From: Bacteroidales bacterium UBA2287
GTDB lineage: Bacteria > Bacteroidota > Bacteroidia > Bacteroidales > Tenuifilaceae
Direction: 5' to 3'
DNA: 64,000 nucleotides
Assembly (NCBI GenBank): GCA_002345675.1
Contig: DDWL01000051.1
Coordinates: 62,001 to 126,000, forward strand
The translations under genes and the position numbers were made by a program. Position 1 is the stretch's first letter. Each line of letters opens with the position of its first letter. This document shows positions 59,670 to 64,000 of the stretch, one piece after another. Under the pieces are notes generated by a model. The model made no database searches. It saw only the letters and a program-made list of their open reading frames with translations, and was not told the origin of the DNA.

Positions 59670-61016
59670 ATGAAGTCACTTGTAAGGTTTTTTAGCATTC
59701 TAAGTCTAATAACCATATCGCTCGGCAACATCTTGGCCCAAGAGAGTTGGAGTTTAGAACAGTGCATTGCCTATGCCATTGAGAATAATATTCAATTGAA
59801 ACAGCAGGAGTTAAATGTTCGTGTTAACGAGAACAGGTACACACAATCTAAATTTGCGCACCTTCCAAATTTAAATGCTAACGCAAACCACAATTATAAC
59901 TTTGGAAGAGCTATTGACTATGGAAGCAACACCGTTTCTAGCGATTTAGCTTCTACTAGCATGTCAATTAGTTCATCGGTCACACTTTTTGGTGGGTTTC
60001 AAATTACTAATACACGAGAGCAAAACTCAATCGATCTTCAAGCTTCGATTTCAGATGTTAACGAATTAAAAAACAACATCTCTTTAAATATTGCTTCGGC
60101 TTACTTGCAAATTCTTTTTTACGAAGAACTAGTTGAAACAAACAAAAAGCAAGTTGAACTATCGGAACTGCAAAAGGATAGAACTCAAATTCTTGTAAAA
60201 GCAGGCAGTTTACCCGAAGGCAACCTCTTTGAAATTGAAGCCCAATTAGCCTCCGACGAATTACAACTAGTAAGCGCACAGAATCAACTCGACATGGCTT
60301 ACCTCGTGCTAATTCAAATGCTCGACCTTAAAACTATCGAGAACTTTCGCATTCAAAAGCCCAACCTAGAAGGATTCGACGAAACAATACCCTCCGATTC
60401 TCCATTAAATCTTTTTGAACAGTCGCAAAACTTTTTGCCGCAAATAAAAGCGGCAAACCTAAGGGTTATAAGTGCACAAAAAGGTCTTGCAATTGCTAAA
60501 GGAGGATACTACCCTCGCCTCTCGCTAAGCGGAAGTTACAGTACAGGGGCGCGTAATTATTTAAAAGAAAACCCTCCCCTCCTCACAAACGACCCATTTA
60601 TGGAGCAAATTAAACAGAATGCAAGTTACTCTGTTGGTCTCAACCTAACTATACCTATTTTTAATGCTTGGCAGGTAAGAACTTCGGTTTCGAACGCTCG
60701 CATTAACACCGAAATGGCACGATTAAATTTCGAAAATAAAAAGAACACCCTTTTCAAAGAAATTCAGCAAGCCTCGGCCGATGCAACCGCAGCATTAAAG
60801 AAATACCAAGCCACTACTAAAAGCCTTTCGGCACTTCAGGAGTCGTACAGGTATACCGAGCAAAAGTTTGGGCTGGGAATGGTAACAACCCTCGACTATA
60901 CTACGGCAAAAACGCGTTTAGCCAAATCTGAAACCGACCTTTTACAAGCCAAGTACGAGTTTATTTTTAAAACTAAAATTCTCGATTTTTACAAAGGCAA
61001 CCCCATAAAACTCTAA
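59670..61016 (+). CDS. TolC-family outer-membrane efflux protein
   Basis: A 448-residue protein: a signal peptide (1-23), then two TolC/OEP repeats, each with a WSLEQCIAYAIENNIQLKQQ-type or RVISAQKGLAIAKGGYYPRLSLS opening, long coiled coils and short beta hairpins. It forms the outer-membrane trimeric channel of an efflux or export pump. The next gene (36 bp later) encodes the matching periplasmic adaptor. Confidence 0.94.
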   Translation: MKSLVRFFSILSLITISLGNILAQESWSLEQCIAYAIENNIQLKQQELNVRVNENRYTQSKFAHLPNLNANANHNYNFGRAIDYGSNTVSSDLASTSMSISSSVTLFGGFQITNTREQNSIDLQASISDVNELKNNISLNIASAYLQILFYEELVETNKKQVELSELQKDRTQILVKAGSLPEGNLFEIEAQLASDELQLVSAQNQLDMAYLVLIQMLDLKTIENFRIQKPNLEGFDETIPSDSPLNLFEQSQNFLPQIKAANLRVISAQKGLAIAKGGYYPRLSLSGSYSTGARNYLKENPPLLTNDPFMEQIKQNASYSVGLNLTIPIFNAWQVRTSVSNARINTEMARLNFENKKNTLFKEIQQASADATAALKKYQATTKSLSALQESYRYTEQKFGLGMVTTLDYTTAKTRLAKSETDLLQAKYEFIFKTKILDFYKGNPIKL

Positions 61017-61051
61017 AAATCCCATTGTGTTAATTCGAAATAACTAATAGT

Positions 61052-62356
61052 ATGAAAAAGAATAGAACCCTCATTATTGTCCTTTCAGTTGCAGTTATCT
61101 TAATAGTTGTTGCCCTTGCAGGGAAAAAGGCTGGCTGGTTTGGCAAACCCGAATCGGTTGAAGTTGTTGTTGAAAAGCCCCAGCTTCGTACCCTTACCGA
61201 AAGCATTACAGCCAACGGTAAAATTCAACCCGAAATTGAAATTAAAATTAGCTCCGAAGTATCGGGCGAACTTATTGAACTTAACATTCGCGAAGGTGAC
61301 GAGGTTAAAAAAGGGCAACTTCTTTGCCGTGTAAAACCCGACACCTACATCTCGATTAAAGAGCGAACCATTGCTGCCGTAAACTCGGCTAAGGCACGCC
61401 TATCGCAGGTTCAGGCACAGCTTCAGCAATCGGAGCTAACCTTTAACCGTAGCAAGCAGCTATTCGACCAAAAGGCCATTTCGGAAGCCGACTTCGAGAA
61501 TGCAAAAACCACTTTCCAAATGGCAAAAGCCGATGTTCAGGCTGCTCTTTTCAACGTTGAAAGTGCCGAAGCTTCGCTAAAAGAGGCTAACGAAAATTTA
61601 AACAAAACCACCATTTACGCACCTGTAAGCGGCACCATTTCGAAGCTAAGCGTTGAACTTGGCGAAAGGGTTGTGGGAACGGCTCAAATGGCAGGAACCG
61701 AAATTATGCGCATTGCCGACCTTTCGCGCATGGAAACCCGTGTTAGCGTTAACGAAAACGATATTGTAAGAGTTAAACTTAACGACACAGCTCTTGTTGA
61801 AGTTGATGCGTACCCAACACAAAAATTCAAAGGATTAGTAACACAAATTGCCAACTCGGCAAGTATTGCAGGGCTTTCGTCCGATCAGGTAACTACCTTC
61901 GAGGTTCGAATTTTCCTACTCGAAAAATCGTACAATCACCTTTTGGCAGCAAATGTAAAAACCCCATTTCGTCCTGGCATGTCGACTGCAGTTGATATTC
62001 TAACTAAAACGAAAGAGAATATTCTTACCATTCCAATACAAGCCGTTACCACCCGATCCGACTCCGTTTCGACAGGGGCAAAAGGTTTTGTTGCAGCCAG
62101 CGAAGCCGAGTCGCAAGAAAAGAAACCCATAGCCAAACTCGAAGAAATTGTATTTATCGCCGTAGGCGACAGCGCCAAATTGGTTAAAGTTAAAACGGGC
62201 ATCCAAAACAACCAGTACATCGAAATAATCGAGGGGTTAACTATTGACAATGATGTAGTTGTAGCCCCATTCAGCGCCATTTCGCGTAAACTTTCCGATG
62301 GGAAATTAGTAACCCGAATTGCCAATGAAAAACTTCTTAAAGGCAATAAAAAGTAA
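61052..62356 (+). CDS. Periplasmic adaptor (HlyD/MacA-like membrane-fusion protein)
   Basis: A 434-residue protein with an N-terminal membrane anchor (about 6-24), a lipoyl/biotinyl-like half (IKISSEVSGELIELNIREGD ... KGQLLCRVKPD), a long coiled-coil hairpin (about 105-190) and a second lipoyl half (TTIYAPVSGTISKLSVELGERV), then beta-barrel and membrane-proximal domains. It bridges an inner-membrane transporter to the TolC protein upstream. Its usual ABC transporter partner (MacB type) does not follow; tsaB does, after 23 bp. Confidence 0.93.
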   Translation: MKKNRTLIIVLSVAVILIVVALAGKKAGWFGKPESVEVVVEKPQLRTLTESITANGKIQPEIEIKISSEVSGELIELNIREGDEVKKGQLLCRVKPDTYISIKERTIAAVNSAKARLSQVQAQLQQSELTFNRSKQLFDQKAISEADFENAKTTFQMAKADVQAALFNVESAEASLKEANENLNKTTIYAPVSGTISKLSVELGERVVGTAQMAGTEIMRIADLSRMETRVSVNENDIVRVKLNDTALVEVDAYPTQKFKGLVTQIANSASIAGLSSDQVTTFEVRIFLLEKSYNHLLAANVKTPFRPGMSTAVDILTKTKENILTIPIQAVTTRSDSVSTGAKGFVAASEAESQEKKPIAKLEEIVFIAVGDSAKLVKVKTGIQNNQYIEIIEGLTIDNDVVVAPFSAISRKLSDGKLVTRIANEKLLKGNKK

Positions 62357-62379
62357 GCACTCACAGGTATAAAAAGCAA

Positions 62380-63087
62380 ATGGCACATATTCTTTGCATT
62401 GAAACGGGAACTCCTACCTGCTCGGTAGCGCTTTGCGAAAATGGCAATTTTATTTCCATTAGGGAGTTACATGCCGAAGAGACAAATCACGCAAGCAACC
62501 TGTCGAATTTTATTCAGGAGGTTCTAAAGGAAGGGAATATTAGTGCCTCGCAACTTAGCGCAGTTGCTGTTAGCAAAGGGCCAGGTTCGTATACCGGACT
62601 TCGAATTGGCGTTTCGACGGCTAAGGGAATTTGCTACGCAGCAGGTATACCGCTAATTGCAATTAACAGTTTAAAAGTTATGGCTCAAGGGGCAATTGCC
62701 AGCAACAAATTCGTTGACCCTAATACCCTTATTTGCTCTACCATCGATGCTCGTCGTATGGAGGTTTACACAGCAGTATACGATTTAAAACTGAACTGCA
62801 TAATGGACACGCAGGCGCTTATACTTAGTGGCGAAAGCTTTGCCGATTTACTAAAAGTAAATAAAATTCTATTTATTGGAAACGGCACAGGCAAAGTAAA
62901 ATCTACCATAAACAGTCCAAATGCCTTGTACTTGGAAGATATTTTGCCCTCGGCACGGTTTATGATACCATTAGCCTATGAGCAATACTACCAAAAGGCA
63001 TTTGAAGATGTTGCATACTTCGAACCATTCTATCTTAAAGACTTCGTGGCGATTAAATCGACGAAAAACATACTGGGCAATGGGTAA
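62380..63087 (+). CDS. tsaB: tRNA threonylcarbamoyladenosine biosynthesis protein TsaB
   Basis: A 235-residue ASKHA-fold protein: ILCIETGTPTCSVALCENGN, SKGPGSYTGLRIGVSTAKG and STIDARRMEVYTAVYD, the hallmarks of TsaB. It scaffolds TsaD and TsaE for the t6A37 modification of ANN-decoding tRNAs. The gene ends 8 bp into the next gene, so the two are translationally coupled. Confidence 0.95.
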   Translation: MAHILCIETGTPTCSVALCENGNFISIRELHAEETNHASNLSNFIQEVLKEGNISASQLSAVAVSKGPGSYTGLRIGVSTAKGICYAAGIPLIAINSLKVMAQGAIASNKFVDPNTLICSTIDARRMEVYTAVYDLKLNCIMDTQALILSGESFADLLKVNKILFIGNGTGKVKSTINSPNALYLEDILPSARFMIPLAYEQYYQKAFEDVAYFEPFYLKDFVAIKSTKNILGNG

Positions 63088-63877
63088 TCCTACTTGCAAA
63101 TTAATTGTTGCATTATCCTTTTTTTTTATCCTACTTGCTTCGCTCCCAAGTAATGCGCAGCAAAAAACAGCATTTAAACAGGGCGAAAGACTAAGGTACT
63201 TAATTAACTACGGTCCAATAAAAGGCGGGGAAGCTATTCTCGAAGTAAAAGCAGGCGCTTACGAAGGCAAACCAGCCAACCATTTAGTTTTAAGCGGAAA
63301 AACCATTGGCGTAGCAAATATGCTTTATGGGGTACACGATACTTACCAAAGCTTTACCAATGCAAAAACCGACTTGCCCTATAAGGCAATACGCGACATA
63401 AAGGAGGGCGGATATAAACACTATAGCGAACAGGTTTTCGACCATTGGACTCGAAGCGACTCTACAATTGTTTATAGTTCGAAGGTTGGGGAAAAACTAG
63501 CCCCAAAAAACAGCAACGATATTCTTTCTGCATTTTACTTTTTACGCAACCAACTAATGTGGAAACCCATTAAAGTTGGTGATACCCTTACAATACAAAC
63601 CTACTTTACCGACGAAATTTACACCCTAAAGGTTCGTTTTTTAGGATACGACAATATTAAAATGAAAATTGGCACCATACGAGCCATGAAGTTTATGCCC
63701 ATAGTAATTACGGGCAGGGTTTTTAAATCGCAGGACGACATGGCTGTTTGGTTTTCGGCCGATAGAAATTTTGTACCAGTTCGAATAAAATTCGATATAG
63801 TTGTTGGCTCGGTTTACTGCGATTTAGTAGATTACAATGGGCTTTTATACAATTTCGATGCGCTAACAAAAAAGTAA
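63080..63877 (+). CDS. DUF3108 family periplasmic protein
   Basis: The open frame begins at 62978 inside tsaB, but ATG 63080 gives a clear signal peptide (MGNPTCKLIVALSFFFILLASLPSNA, cleaved after Ala) and overlaps the tsaB stop by 8 bp, leaving 265 residues. The rest (FKQGERLRYLINYGPIKGGEAILEV onward) is beta-rich and typical of DUF3108 proteins, which are likely periplasmic or lipid-binding. The family is not well characterised. Confidence 0.85.
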   Translation: MGNPTCKLIVALSFFFILLASLPSNAQQKTAFKQGERLRYLINYGPIKGGEAILEVKAGAYEGKPANHLVLSGKTIGVANMLYGVHDTYQSFTNAKTDLPYKAIRDIKEGGYKHYSEQVFDHWTRSDSTIVYSSKVGEKLAPKNSNDILSAFYFLRNQLMWKPIKVGDTLTIQTYFTDEIYTLKVRFLGYDNIKMKIGTIRAMKFMPIVITGRVFKSQDDMAVWFSADRNFVPVRIKFDIVVGSVYCDLVDYNGLLYNFDALTKK

Positions 63878-63965
63878 TTTCAGGTTTACAATAAAAAAAA
63901 CAGGAATCATCGTAATCAGAAATAGTGTTTTACTATTTTTGCAAAAATTTTTTAAACAAAAATAG

Positions 63966-64000
63966 ATGGCAACAACGGCAGATTTTAAAAACGGAATGTG
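63966..64000 (+). CDS. efp: Start of elongation factor P (partial)
   Basis: ATG at 63966 opens MATTADFKNGM, the N-terminus typical of Bacteroidota EF-P. Only 11 complete residues are in the window. EF-P rescues ribosomes at proline runs. A -7-like TATTTTTG lies at 63934-63941. Confidence 0.75.
   Translation, partial: MATTADFKNGM

Overview
The window looks like a stretch of a Bacteroidota chromosome, most likely order Bacteroidales or a relative. The evidence is direct. Three secreted proteins end in type IX secretion (T9SS) sorting domains. Several promoters fit the Bacteroidota pattern TTTG-N19/20-TAnnTTTG. The ftsX-DUF3098-uppP-truB-queA order is present, as are a TonB receptor/propeller pair behind a cobalamin riboswitch, a DUF2723 (GT117) glycosyltransferase and a DUF6427 protein. 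Base composition is AT-rich, and Shine-Dalgarno sequences are mostly absent. I cannot name the species.

Layout. 1-9 kb is sensory: the tail of a probable Lrp/AsnC protein, a TPR hybrid histidine kinase, and two divergent paralogous membrane sensors (HAMP-GAF-PAS) that have no output domain. 8.8-16 kb is envelope glycobiology: two GT-B glycosyltransferases around a metallophosphoesterase, a large DUF2723 membrane glycosyltransferase and a polysaccharide deacetylase. 16.4-18.9 kb holds the most unusual locus: a 62-residue precursor-like peptide, an HPr-kinase-like protein with a possible N-terminal RiPP-recognition (PqqD-like) domain, and a nucleotidyltransferase. It lies directly downstream of a T9SS surface protein. 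18.9-27.4 kb encodes two divergent giant T9SS-exported proteins.

27.5-42.3 kb is mostly housekeeping: purD, DUF6427, queA, truB, uppP, DUF3098, ftsX, a fucose-isomerase-like protein, a serine hydrolase, an OmpA-family lipoprotein, dxs, tRNA-Leu, dCMP deaminase and a C-terminal-processing protease. 43-46.6 kb is a B12 uptake unit (riboswitch, BtuB-like receptor, BtuG-like lipoprotein). 46.7-54.6 kb has a lone MNT nucleotidyltransferase, glycyl-tRNA synthetase, a GT4-type glycosyltransferase, UDP-GlcNAc 2-epimerase and a TPR-SpoIIE phosphatase. 55-64 kb has a small T9SS protein, a PspC-PadR-PspC operon, tRNA-Gln, a TolC/adaptor efflux pair, tsaB, a DUF3108 protein and the start of efp.

Several non-coding repeat families lie between genes: a palindromic MITE-like element near 6.1 kb with a related, larger copy near 15.9-16.4 kb that surrounds a small membrane-protein ORF; two unrelated ~157-bp inverted-repeat elements (35.2 and 54.1 kb); and two short direct-repeat blocks (49.2 and 54.7 kb). 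I saw no CRISPR array, prophage, transposase gene or rRNA.
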